Shown one piece after another: positions 1 through 10,062 of a stretch of DNA of 41,217 bases. The position numbers and the translations under genes are program-made. Source of the DNA: Azolla pinnata (taxonomy: Eukaryota > Streptophyta > Polypodiopsida > Salviniales > Salviniaceae); assembly GCA_037176905.1 (NCBI GenBank), contig JBBBWG010022668.1, forward strand, positions 1 to 41,217. Direction: 5' to 3'. Position 1 is the stretch's first letter; each line of letters starts with the position of its first letter. The notes beneath the pieces are model-generated. The model was not told where the DNA came from. It ran no database searches and was given only the letters and a program-made list of their open reading frames with translations.

Positions 1-1526
1 ATCGGGTGCTGCTCCATGTGTCGCTGGGGAGATCCATCGCCAGGTGATACGTGGGCGGAAGCTTCGGCGTCATCATGTTCCATGAGTGGCAGAGGCCCGT
101 TATCTCCACCAATGTGACGTTCACCAATTAGTGTCACGTGGGCAACTCGGGGATGTATGTAGGACGAGGACAACGTAGAGCAAGTGCAACTAAGGCACCG
201 TAGGGTAGACAACCGACTGAGAGTATTTGGGGCAATAGGGGGCGGAGAGCAAGAAGAGCCGGGGGGACCTATACAAGAGGGAGCTTCCACTGCCTTTTCC
301 TCATTTGGCTAAGCTGCCTTTTATAATGGATACATGGGCCGACTGTTTACTCGCTCGGCTAGAAGTCCAAAGCTCAAGTTGACTATTCACTTGCCAGAAG
401 GTCAACAGGGTGCCAATGCTTAGGCTGCCTGTTCAGTTCCTCAGCTGGAAGATCAACCGACGCCACAATATTCTAAAATAAAGAAGCTATTTTCTCCTCG
501 TCTACATAATTTCTATTGATGTGTTCTTTTTCTGTTCCAGGTTCTAGGAGGAAGTGTACATGAGTCGTTGGTGAAGGTGTTGCATTCAAGAAGGCATTTT
601 TTCATACTATTTTCGAATAACAGCCGAAGGATTTTATAAATCCAAAGGTGTTGCCCTCAAACGTAGAACTGAAGCTGAAGTTCGAGAAGGAAAACGCGGA
701 AACTAGGTAGAGTGCTCTTCGCTGGTTTCTCCTTATATTTTTTTTATAAACAAATAAGTTGTTTTGGCCTTGTAAGTATGTGCCGATGACACCTTTCCAA
801 GATTGCCAAACATATTAATTACAGTATCAATCTATAGTACATCGAAGTGAATGAGTTTTGCGCTCAGAACGTAAAACACACATTATTAGACCATCATTAA
901 CTAAAATTTCGGAGAGAAAAGGGGATATTGTCTGGTTGGATATTGGCGGATCCATTCCGTACAAACATTGCAACGAAGGGTGCACGATTGCGGTATCTAT
1001 GTCGGAGATCACTTTGAAAAAAAAACAATCTGTGGCAGAATTGGTCTCATGGAACGAGAATCGGTCTTATTGCTGCGAAGTGCATTGCTTGTATCGTGTG
1101 TCGTGGGATACTACTGATGGCGAGGAGGTATTGCAAGACTACACAAGGCACAAACCCTCTTCGAGCATGCTCTTCACCGGCAGGTGATGAAGAAAGTCTT
1201 GGCAGAGAAAGGCAAGTCAAAGAAGATCACGTCTGAGGAGATATTTCCTGCCACAAAGTTTTGAATGTTCCCCGACCCTAACCCCTGCAAGGATATGATT
1301 CTCCCATCCGACCGCCAACTCTGGCCATAGAACCATCGATTGCCCTTCCTTCGTTTGTTTGTGATAAAACCCGTCATCTCCTTTCTTCTCACGTCGCTAT
1401 GCATGCCTTTGCAAGAACCGGCATTGGCCGCATAACACATGTCATTGACATCATGAGCATGAGAGAGGGCATCAAAGTAGCGATGAAATCTACTGGTCTC
1501 GGTTCCGATTCGATTGTGGTGTGCAG
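1..1526. other. Left-edge region without a recognisable gene
   Basis: I recognise no gene here. An open frame of about 110 codons runs over 858-1187 on the plus strand, but it has no ATG at its beginning, matches no family I know, and is crossed by an open frame on the other strand. The final ~60 bases before 1527 end in a plausible splice acceptor (GTGTGCAG) leading into the FAO-like exon, so part of this stretch may be decayed upstream intron or exon sequence of that gene. No N-terminal FAO exon could be found in it. Confidence 0.5.
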
Positions 1527-1835
1527 GGAGCAGGGCTTATATGCAGCAAGCTGAACAAGGACTTGATCATCTCGCTGAAGCTCGCGCTATGGCTTCTCTC
1601 GACAAGGATGGGGACGTTCCTTGTATGCGGCAAGGCGAGCCTGTGCTGGAAGAGGCTGGAAGTCGCGAAAGGCCGCAGCGTTCCGGTGTACTGTGTTGCG
1701 AGGACATTTGCCGAGATCCCGTCGAAGGAGAGGGAGAAGATATTGCTGGAAGTTTGGTCGCACGGCGAGAAGGAGTTCCTGAGGAAGCTCTTCAATTGCC
1801 TGAAGCTCTTCGCCAGCTTTAGCTACTTCACCAAG
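1527..1835 (+). pseudogene. Relic exon of a long-chain-alcohol oxidase (FAO)
   Basis: The 103-codon frame reads LKLALWLLSTRMGTFLVCG near its start and then RTFAEIPSKEREKILLEVWS, LRKLFNCLKLFASFSYFTK. This is the pattern of the N-terminal part of plant FAOs, membrane-linked flavin (GMC-type) enzymes that oxidise long-chain fatty alcohols in omega-oxidation: a hydrophobic W-(I/L)-L-S-(S/T)-R-(L/M)-G-T segment, the xxRE-x-(V/I)-L repeat-like stretch, then a second hydrophobic helix. It is flanked by an AG acceptor (1525-1526) and an AAG|GTAAT donor (1836). I could not find the expected upstream exon, the following exon (usually beginning with a D/E-rich, N-P-x-W motif), the FAD-binding GxGxxG motif or the GMC catalytic region, so this looks like an isolated, dead fragment. 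It is unusually intact for a relic, so a functional gene with very distant exons is the alternative. Confidence 0.6.
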
Positions 1836-3698
1836 GTAATTTTAAACAAAAACAAAAGGAACCCAGATGTCGAATTGTTTCAAGTTCGATCACGGTATCA
1901 TCATCATGATCATCAGTCAAAAAACACAGTTACAAGGATTTATGATCATCAGCGTCCTCCCCACCGCCCTCGGCGTGAACCCCATGATCACCATCCAATC
2001 CGTTTCCTACTGCATCGCCCACCAAGCTCTCCGAGTCCTCGACGCCCGGCTCTAAACTATATAAATAACAAATCCCGACACTTCGGTCGGTGAAAACTTT
2101 CCTCGGCATGCAGTTCGGCCTTTGCCCAGATCCGATGATGCGGTGAGTTCTCTCTCGAAAATGTATGCTTGCTGGAAAGGCAAGTGAAGGTAGATGATTG
2201 TGCAATAATCTCACGCCTTTTTTTTTAGTAATGCAAAGCTTTAATCTGGGTATTCGTAATTGTTGACGAGCCAATAATGTGCCCGCCCGATTGAGCGGTT
2301 TTTAATTGCCTTCTGCTGCGATGAATCGGTCCATCTGTTATGGGATGGTCTCGCTTATCAGGCTCGGTCGGTGCCAAAGCCACCATTAGTCCCGTTTAGG
2401 GACATGGCTGTATCTGTATGCATGAGCAACCTTAACCTTTTCTTAGCTAATCGCCTCGTTTATTTTGAAGGCTTTGGATTGTACTTTCAAACCTTTATGC
2501 TGTGGCCCATGATGCACAAGCTCTAGGTCATAAGCCCCAGCTTGTCTTCAAAAACATAAGAGTTTATGGGGTTTGTTGGAAACTCACCAACCCTGCGCTT
2601 CTATGCCAACGATATGCCGACGATAAGCCTCTCCGACGACCGCTTAAAAAGACATGCGCTGGCAACGAGCCACCCATGTCGGCTACCGCTATCCACATAT
2701 ACTACCATGTTACCTTTATTTGTACGAAAGAGACATGATGAAAACGTAATGATTAGCTTCGTTATTAATTAGCTCATATAAATCAAGGTGATTACGAAAG
2801 AGGACTTCAAGGAAACATTCAGAGCAAGCGGGCGAAGCTCATCCATTCGAGGTATATGTCATGTGTAACCTTACAAATCGTGGGTCGCGGTGCAAGCACA
2901 CACGCTTTCGAGTCGTGAGATTTTAGCCAAAGCTTCTGCCACCTAACCTTCACATGAATCGAATCGCCATAAACCATTCGATGCCTTTATTTGTGCCTAT
3001 CGAAAGACCGTAGTAGGCAAGGATTGAACACAGGACTTCCCATGTGTAAAAACGACTAGAATAAACCATGATGATATATATGATCACCTTACGTGGGGAG
3101 CATCACCTTTGAAGACATGGCACTACGTGTATGTTTTGAAATGGAACTTATCACCTGCATCTATGCATGTACCCCTACATATTTAGTAACAAAGTACAAG
3201 TAACTAGACACGATGTGCAGTTTTTCATTCAGCAACCGCCATATTTGCATCCTGAAAATCAACCAACCCTGAATGTTGGAGATCTAACTAGATACTGCAT
3301 CCCCTACATCTTTCAGTTAACAAAGCTTCTAAAAGAGAATTAGAAACCACCACCTGTAAACAATCAACTGCACAGAGTAACTCTTACCAAAAATGTAATC
3401 TTGATCGAGCAGTTGATAGGCAATGAATTGACAATGCTCTCATTCATATACCCATGAAGGACAACAGAAGGCAAACAAGAAGATTGTTATTTGCCTACAA
3501 TATGCATCATCGTATACGATTAGTCCACGAAGGCTTGTGACACCATCAGCATATCTGGCAATTTGTTCAACACCACACCGTCAGCATGTCTGGCAATGGC
3601 CAACAATATAAGTTTGGATTGATTTCTTACGATGGTTTCTTCAGTGTGATGCCATAAGAAGCAAAGGCCAGTTCCACTCCAAGCTGAGCAATCCTACA
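1836..3698. other. Intergenic region, no gene seen
   Basis: Only short, unconvincing open frames lie here (for example 2502-2772). No continuation of the FAO exon was found. A short imperfect direct repeat lies near 3541-3600 (CATCAGCATATCTGGCAAT and CGTCAGCATGTCTGGCAAT). The right end, up to 3698, is presumably the 3' untranslated part of the minus-strand CRAL-TRIO gene. Confidence 0.5.
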
Positions 3699-6600
3699 TT
3701 AAGTGTCTCGATTCATTGATTCACGAATGCAAGAAGATGAGGTATTGTTCATATGAAGTGGATCCGAATCTATCCAATAATCCATCAAGGGCCTGTCTTC
3801 AAGATCTTTATCATGGTTGAAGACAAACTCTGGAATCTCCACTTGGCCTTTCTTTATGTGGTCCCATAGAAACTCGATTCGGCTGATGTAGTTCAGCTTG
3901 TAATAAAGCCTGTGTTGGTAGAATGAATGTTATTTAAAGATTTAGAACTTTATGTTGCTTGTAAAAGCTTGATTAAGGAGATAGAAGATACTGAGAAGCT
4001 TGAACAAAACAAAATGGTTATGCAATCAGCTTATTTCCTCGTAATGGATATGTTCTCAATGTTAGTCTTTTGGGCATCTTCGTTTTCATGAACTTGCTTT
4101 ACAGGCATCTGGCAACTTGCCAACATGACATCCAGTTGTAACGATCAGTCCTTTTTCTAGCAGTCAAATCATCTGTTTGAATGTTTTTCTGATTATAAGT
4201 CTCGGAAATGCCTGCCGTAGGAGAACAATGCCTCTTAATTTTTACCATACAGGTACCATGATGAAAACAGCATTTTGCCAGAAAATATCGCATTTTTAGT
4301 TCGCACAGGTGGCATCTTCCTATGACAGCAAAAAATATTGGTGAATCACAATGGCCAGCCACAAGTACAGGATCCCTATGAGAGGAAATAGTGCAGATGA
4401 ACCCACAATCTTGAGTTCAGAACTCGCCATCTCAGAGTTCCATTGGATTTTTGAGAAGAACCTGAATGTCATTTTCTTGAAACATAATATGGACGGGGCT
4501 CCTTCGACAGCAAAAGGAGTTGGTGGCGAATATAGGTCAGTGACAACTATATATGCCTTTGAGGATACAACTATATATTCTTAAGTTTAAATTTCGCAGA
4601 ATTCCACTGGCTTTTCCAGGAGAACATGCGTGCCATAGACTTAAGCCGGATCTGTCTTACGTTTCTACCTAGCATCACCGAGATTGATGTTCCTGATTTC
4701 CTCGCTGTCACTTAAATACCAGACAACAGAAAGACCAAGCATGGACCCTTTTTAGACTCTCTGAACGCACAGAACTGATTACAATAATCATAAGACAAAG
4801 ATATGCTAATGAATGTTTCTATCATGACTCTTTACTGTCTGTATTGCTGCATTCACTAGCCTTATTGATACGAGCCTCTCATAATATTATGCATTCAATA
4901 CATTTTTTCAGCACTAGATCACATCTGAGATATCAAAATGTCAAACTAATTAAGCCTCACTCCCAAACAGCTCGATACTGGCAAATGCAAATTTTGTCCA
5001 ACTGGTCACCTATGAACGTTTCCTAACCCATAGATATGCACATTGTCCTTGAGCTTTCCCCCACGAATCTTTGTCTTAGATGCTATTAAGTTCATCATTA
5101 AGCTCAATGTCTCCAGTGTTTTTTAGCATTTCGTATTTCAATCTTTAGACTAAAGGCCATGCATGACATGGTGATCCTTGTGAGAAAGTCAAGAATCTGT
5201 ACTCTCTTTTTCTGCCTCTTAGCTGCTATCAAGTTCATCATTAAGCTCACTGTTTCCGATTCTTTTAGCATTCTATTGTTTCAATCTTCAGACTAAACGC
5301 CGCCTATTGAAAAAATGAAGAAAAATTCTCACCGACTCTCACCTCAGCTAAAAAGAATGTTACCTTTCACTCAAAACAAAGCGACCAAGAGTCCCCAAGA
5401 TTGTCCTTGAAAGAAGGCCTGGATGAACAAAGTACACAACCTGTAGTCTCTGCTTGAACTCTTGTGGTAGTACTTCATACAGCCATCTTAATGTAAGGAC
5501 TCCAGGAGAATTATCCTTTCTATTTACAAGAGTATGGAAATAAACAATGCAATATTGCCCATCCGCAAACTCCCTGGATATCTTTTGAACAATGAAATCC
5601 TTCAAACGAAATCTATCAACAACTGGAGCTGTACAAAATTGATATTTTTAAATAAGAAACTGAACAGTTTTCATAAATTGAATAGATTGCAGTAAGGGAT
5701 TCTCTTTTGCTTAATGATAAATTCGAACAAAAAAGAAAAGCTTCTGATTTGTGTGCCGATGTGGATGTAGGTAGATGCATGTATGGATGGCTGTGTGTAG
5801 GTATGTGTGTGCATGTGTGATAAATGTATGTGTGCAGAATCTTCGTAAATTGGCCTAATTTACTATATGTTCTAGGAAAAAGAAACAAAAGTAGGCCAGA
5901 TTATACATTCCATGATGCCAAATATGTGGCCCAAGCCATTTAAGGGTAGCAATTTGGATTAATCGCTATATAATCAAGAAGAAAGAGTCAAGAATAAGCG
6001 CAAATAGTGTTTCTTGGCGTCACAACTATAAACCAAAGCATTGAATGGAGCAGCCCTACTTAGATTTAGCAGATCATATGGTTGCTCCAAGTTCCAACCT
6101 CTGTAAAGCATATGCAAGTAGGGAAATTGCCATACACCCTGAGAAAAGGAGAAGTGAAGATTCAGATTGATGTGTCGACTGAATAATCCTCAGGGAATCG
6201 AATGCTCAAAACCTATTATGGTTCACCATGTGTGCTTGTGTCTTCATGGCTCTCCCATTTGAGCAGAAGCAGAAGTCTCAAGTGTGAATTCAATCACATG
6301 GAAAAGCTTGGCTCGGACAATGTACTACGTGCTGTTATAGAGTCATGTTGGGAACTTCATAAGATGGTGTGATCTTAAGTTTCGTAAGTATGATTAAATT
6401 TGAATATCAGTGGCGGTGTTGCTTTTCCTTGCTGCACCTATTCTGTGGATTCGGTGGCAGACGAAACTTCAATCTATAATGACCGACATCTTTGACTTAC
6501 CTTCTACCAGGATCTGCTCTGTAGATTTTATCTAAGGTCCATATATTGCTTAATGGGGATATCTGCCTTATCCGTAACTTGGATAAAACATAATTTTATA

Positions 6601-7493
6601 CGAGCCTTCCTAGCATTGAGACATGGTGGGATCAAAATCCTATAAAAAAATGAAGCATTTCCCCAACTCTCACAAACTTGTGAATTTTCTCTCATAAAGG
6701 AAGATTGTTCATAAACTGAAATGGAAACATGTCAAGCAGTAAAGTGAAAGTTTCCATTAAATTGTTCACCAATTTATGAAGCATTATCCAGCTTTGCACT
6801 CTTTTAAGAAAACGTCTGCATTCCTAATAATCAGGAGCAAACTAAACACTTTTGGATACAGAATATCCTTGTCACCTCTCCACCAATTATTTCTAGCCCA
6901 AAATTTAAATTTTAGATAACAGCATTTATCTATGCATTGAGCAGTATAACTACGATCTCTTCAGTGGCCTGATATTGCTCACCTTGTATAGTCATCATCT
7001 TCCTACATGTGTTTCCATCTAACAAATCTGGGAGCTCCAGACCTAGGAAAGCACTCGTTTCCGAATAGAAAAAAAAAAGAGAGGAAAGAATGCAAGATAA
7101 AACGAAGCTAATTCCTGGCTTCATAAAGAAAGAAAACAAATACGGCACGTCAATACATCATTTCTCAAAAGATATGCAAAGAGCGAGTAAAAGAAAAGCG
7201 CTGAACAGATCAAACGATGGAAAGCAAACAAATTGGAAGAGTGCATGGAATCTGGCATTAGAGCAGATGATGAGAGATCCGGGGAGAGAGAAAAGCCATG
7301 AAAGCTCGGAAAAATAAAAATAAAAAAACGCATCGAAATCATGGTTGAGCTGAGGAGGAGGGGAACCTGGGAAGTATTTTCCAACGATTCTGATGATGCG
7401 GTTTCCTCTCCTGTCGGTGGCCGGGTGAGGCGACGTGAAGAACTGGAGCGCTTCCAGGTCATCGAAGCAGCTGCTCTGATGCGCTGCACTCAT
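3699..7493 (-). CDS. CRAL-TRIO/SEC14-like protein, three exons
   Basis: Exons on the minus strand are 7493-7367, 5628-5364 and 3909-3699 (stop 3701-3699), joining in frame (phase 1, then phase 2) to 200 aa. All junctions are GT-AG. Exon 1 ends in DRRGNRIIRIVGKYFP; exon 2 continues APVVDRFRLKDFIVQKIS, then YCIVYFHT, LRWLYEVLPQEFKQRLQVVY and FVHPGLLSRTILGTLGRF; exon 3 reads YYKLNYISRIEFLWDHIKKG, EIPEFVFNHD and LEDRPLMDYWIDSDP. This is the divergent CRAL-TRIO domain of plant SEC14-type proteins (Arabidopsis At4g35750 family, related to the C-terminal domain of GDAP2), thought to bind lipids or act as a lipid-transfer fold; the exact ligand is not known. The introns are long (1738 and 1454 bp). 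An in-frame ATG at 7616 would add 41 residues of uncharacteristic sequence; I prefer 7493 because telo-box motifs sit just upstream of 7616 and family similarity begins near FDDLEALQFF. Confidence 0.88.
5077..5299. repeat. Diverged direct repeat in intron 2 of the CRAL-TRIO gene
   Basis: Two copies of about 80 bp lie at roughly 5077-5155 and 5219-5299, offset by about 142 bp. Both contain AAGTTCATCATTAAGCTCA, then TTTTAGCATT and TTTCAATCTT, and end in AGACTAAA. The copies differ by scattered substitutions and small indels. Confidence 0.75.
5745..5836. repeat. Degenerate TG-rich microsatellite (intronic)
   Basis: An imperfect run of TGTG, TGTA and GGATG units in intron 1 of the minus-strand CRAL-TRIO gene. 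No coding potential. Confidence 0.6.
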
Positions 7494-7624
7494 CTCCTTC
7501 GCCCCGGGCGAGGACGTATGTGTCGATGTGCGGATTCGAACTCGGGAGCGCCAAAGCAGGAAAGTAGGTCTTTGAGATTTGGAAGTTTTGGAATTGAGAA
7601 TTGGTGATAAGTTCATGGCCAGAG

Positions 7625-7653
7625 TTAGGGTTTCAGTTTAGGGTTAGGGTTTA
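7625..7653 (-). promoter_or_regulatory. Telo-box cluster upstream of the CRAL-TRIO gene
   Basis: Plus-strand TTAGGGTTT (7625-7633) and TTTAGGGTTAGGGTTTA (7637-7653) give three AAACCCTAA-type telo-boxes read toward the minus-strand gene starting at 7493. Weaker TTAGG variants continue to about 7708. Telo-boxes are common in plant 5' proximal promoters and leaders, where they bind Myb-like telobox factors and can recruit Polycomb. A short fossil telomere-like tract is the alternative. Confidence 0.55.
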
Positions 7654-7708
7654 AGGATTTGGAAGTTTAAGGGTTTTAGGATTTAGTGTTAGGATTTTGG
7701 GTTTAGGA

Positions 7709-8208
7709 CCCAATCGTGCTAAGGTTTAGCGTTTGAGATTCGGATTGTGTGGATCCATAGTTCGCGCTCGTGCTTGGAAGCGGAAGCGGAAGCGGAAGAA
7801 ATCGGTACTGTCGATGCCTTCTCCGATCATAATCTCGCTTTTGCAGTGTGTCTCGGAGAGCGTTGATAGGGTTCGTCGAGACTTTCAAAGCAAGCAAGTT
7901 ACCCACGTGCATTCCGGCTTTTACACGATCCAGAGCTGCAGCACCTGCAGGTTCGGATCGCAGAATCGTGTGCATGAATGCACGAGGAGACGCTCTCGCC
8001 CGAAGCCGGAGACTTGCATGCACAACAAGTGTTTCCCCTAGACACTCACGGTTGCCTTTGTCGAATCATTATTTCATGTGGATTTGCATATTGCATCCAA
8101 ATTGAACTTTTCTAGTAAAAACGAACAAAATTAAAGGAGTGTGATGTCTGATCGGGGGGGGGTGGTTTGGATAAATACTAGCAGCTGACATCCAAGTAAG
8201 GCTCAGAC
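7709..8208. other. Intergenic region, no gene seen
   Basis: Overlapping open frames on both strands at 7733-8105 are mutually exclusive and lack family signatures. A short hexamer-like stretch (GGAAGC repeated) lies near 7776-7800. This is probably promoter-side DNA of the CRAL-TRIO gene. Confidence 0.5.
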
Positions 8209-8279
8209 ATGACAATGACGATGACGGCGGCGATGACAGCAACGATGATGATGATGGTGGTGATGATGATGATGATGAA
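8209..8279. repeat. GAT-rich trinucleotide microsatellite
   Basis: Imperfect GATGAC/GATGAT/GGTGAT repeats over about 70 bp, becoming pure GAT at the right end. It is followed by about 570 bp (8280-8854) in which I see no gene. Confidence 0.8.
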
Positions 8280-8854
8280 CCATTGTCGTCTAGTGAATGG
8301 TTCATGCCATGTAGCATCGGGCCCATCGGGAAGATTGGCTTGCAACAGACGCATTCTTTGGACGAGGACGACATCCATATCGGGAGGATGCTGGTGTTAG
8401 GACATCGAGGAAAAAAACCGTAAAAGAGAAGAATAAGAACAAGGAAGCATTAGATGATGTGGGGTCCTGTCAAAATAACGTCCGTCTGAACAGTCCGACG
8501 CAGGGCCTTGAAACGCACGGGACGTGGGTCTCGATCTCGATCTGCACAGGGAAAAAGAACATATTGCACACATTTTCTGGGGTCCGAAGATGCTGCGGAT
8601 GCTGCGCATGCCTGCGGGACTTACGCAAGAGTGACGATTCTTCGCTGCAAGTTCGAGTCAAGTACATGCAAGGGTCTGATAATCAGCTCATCGAGCGTTC
8701 CAAAACTGCAAATCTGGCCTTTTGGGCATAATGTGATTCGTGCTGTTGGTTTGTCCACTGTAGCGAGTTCTGGCGGGCACTTGCTATATAGGCTCGAGGA
8801 AGGAACAGAATGCCAAGAGCCAATTGCCGAGGAAGCTGATATATAACCTGGAGA

Positions 8855-9131
8855 GATGCAGGCATGGATGCATGGCATGCATGCATCATGCCATCCAATG
8901 ATTGATAGATGCAAGCATGATGCATGTCATGGCATGGCATCATGCCATGCCATGACTGATAGATGCAAGCATGGATGCATTGCATGGCTGATAACCGGGA
9001 GAGATGCCAACATGAATGCATGGCATGCATGCATCCTGCCATGCCATGGCTGATGACATGGAGAGATGCAAGCATGGATGCATGTCATGCATACATCCTA
9101 CCATGCCATGCCATGCAATGCCATGCATCCA
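8855..9131. repeat. CATGCA-palindrome-rich tandem repeat
   Basis: Four or so diverged units each begin GAGAGATGC or GATAGATGCAAGCATG, then carry GGATGCATG, runs of CATGCATGCAT, then CATGCCATG-type stretches. Starts are near 8855, 8907, 8958, 8999 and 9060. The unit is dominated by the self-complementary words GCATGC, ATGCAT and CCATGG, so either strand could fold into hairpins. CATGCA is also the core of the RY element recognised by B3-domain (ABI3/FUS3-type) plant regulators. The open frames across it exist only because the repeat lacks stops. Confidence 0.8.
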
Positions 9132-9138
9132 CCACCGT

Positions 9139-9325
9139 CATAATCATCACCATCATCACCATCATCACCATCACCATCAATCATCATGCATGCAAAGATA
9201 TGGGGGCTTTTGAATTTCAACATGAAGAAGGCAAATTCCATGCATAGGGATACCATCATCACCATCACCAACGCCAGCACCATCACCACCACCACCACCA
9301 TCACCATCATCATCATCACCATGCA
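9139..9325. repeat. CATCACC/CAT microsatellite in two blocks
   Basis: Two blocks of (CATCAC/CACCAT)n, about 9139-9186 and 9252-9325, are separated by about 65 bp of non-repetitive sequence. The non-repeat words TGAATTTCAACATGA and GAAGGCA occur twice (near 9209 and 9327), showing that the whole repeat plus spacer was duplicated. Confidence 0.75.
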
Positions 9326-9329
9326 TTGA

Positions 9330-9794
9330 ATTTCAACATGAGGAAGGCATAGAGATCACCATCATCCCCACCCACAGGAAAAAAGCACATGCTGTCTCTT
9401 TGACGCTTTCAAGCAGGAACAGAACAGACCAGATGAGACTGAAAAGCTGCAGAAGGAGGCGGAAGATTGAAGAAGGAGAAGAAAGAGAGGAGACGGTGGG
9501 CGGGGGGGGGGGCGCTTTAAAAGCAGAGCAACTTCCTGTTCTTTTTCTCTCAAACAAGCTGCCAAAAGCCAGCCGCAAAACACACCCAGCTCCATAGATT
9601 GATTTGATTCATCAGACAAGTTTCCTTATCCCCTCTGTTTAGGCCTGTTGGAACCTGCAGGGATTAAGCCCCCACACGCTAATCTTCTTCTTCTTTCCAG
9701 GATTTGATGTTTGGCTTAGAATATTCCCCACTGGGTGCTGCCATCAATTGATGAATCGATTGATCGACTAAAATCAAGGTGGCAGAAGGGCATA
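9330..9794. other. Probable promoter/leader region of the HSF gene
   Basis: No gene seen. It holds a G-run (about 9500-9511, GGGCGGGGGGGGGGG-type), a TTTAAAA TATA-like word near 9517, a CTTCTTCTTCTTTCCAG pyrimidine tract ending in AG at 9700 (a possible acceptor of a leader intron), and an HSE-like palindrome at 9719. The promoter assignment rests on position only. Confidence 0.35.
9719..9726. promoter_or_regulatory. Possible heat-shock element (GAATATTC)
   Basis: GAATATTC matches the inverted pair GAAnnTTC bound by HSF DNA-binding domains and lies 337 bp before the HSF start codon. Only two nGAAn modules are present where a strong HSE usually has three or more, and an 8-bp palindrome can arise by chance, so confidence is low. 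If real, it would suggest autoregulation. Confidence 0.22.
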
Positions 9795-10003
9795 CGATTC
9801 ATCGGCTGGAATCGGGGCCACCGTCGCATCGCGATTAGGTATTGGCTGGAATCAGGAGCACCGTCTCGATCCATCGGCTGGAATCGGGGCGGGGGGGGGG
9901 GGGCACCGTCGCGATTCATCGGCTGGAATCGGGGGCCCACAGCTGCGATTAATTAGTGGCTGGAATCAGGGCCGCGGTCGCGATTAATCGGCTGGAATCG
10001 CGG
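9795..10003. repeat. ~36-bp minisatellite with G13 run upstream of HSF
   Basis: Six imperfect units carry GGCTGGAATC at 9804, 9844, 9876, 9921, 9958 and 9990 (spacing 32-45 bp), each followed by GGGGC or GGGCC and a CACCGTCGCGATT-like word. The third unit contains GGGGC followed by 13 consecutive G (9891-9903), a likely G-quadruplex former. The array ends about 60 bp before the HSF ATG and therefore lies in the leader or core promoter. Confidence 0.85.
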
Positions 10004-10062
10004 CTATCAGCGCAAATATTAATCTCGGCCGGCAGCGAATCGCGATCCGCGGCAACGCGACG

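Noticed and set aside
858..1187. Open frame of 110 codons as a possible gene
   Set aside because: No ATG at its start, no recognised motif, contradicted by an overlapping minus-strand frame.
8855..9325. CRISPR-like array of regularly spaced repeats
   Set aside because: Eukaryotic context, irregular spacing, palindromic low-complexity units and no cas genes; it is a plant minisatellite and microsatellite.
9719..9726. Strong claim of HSF autoregulation through GAATATTC
   Set aside because: Only two nGAAn modules; kept as a low-confidence site, not as a finding.
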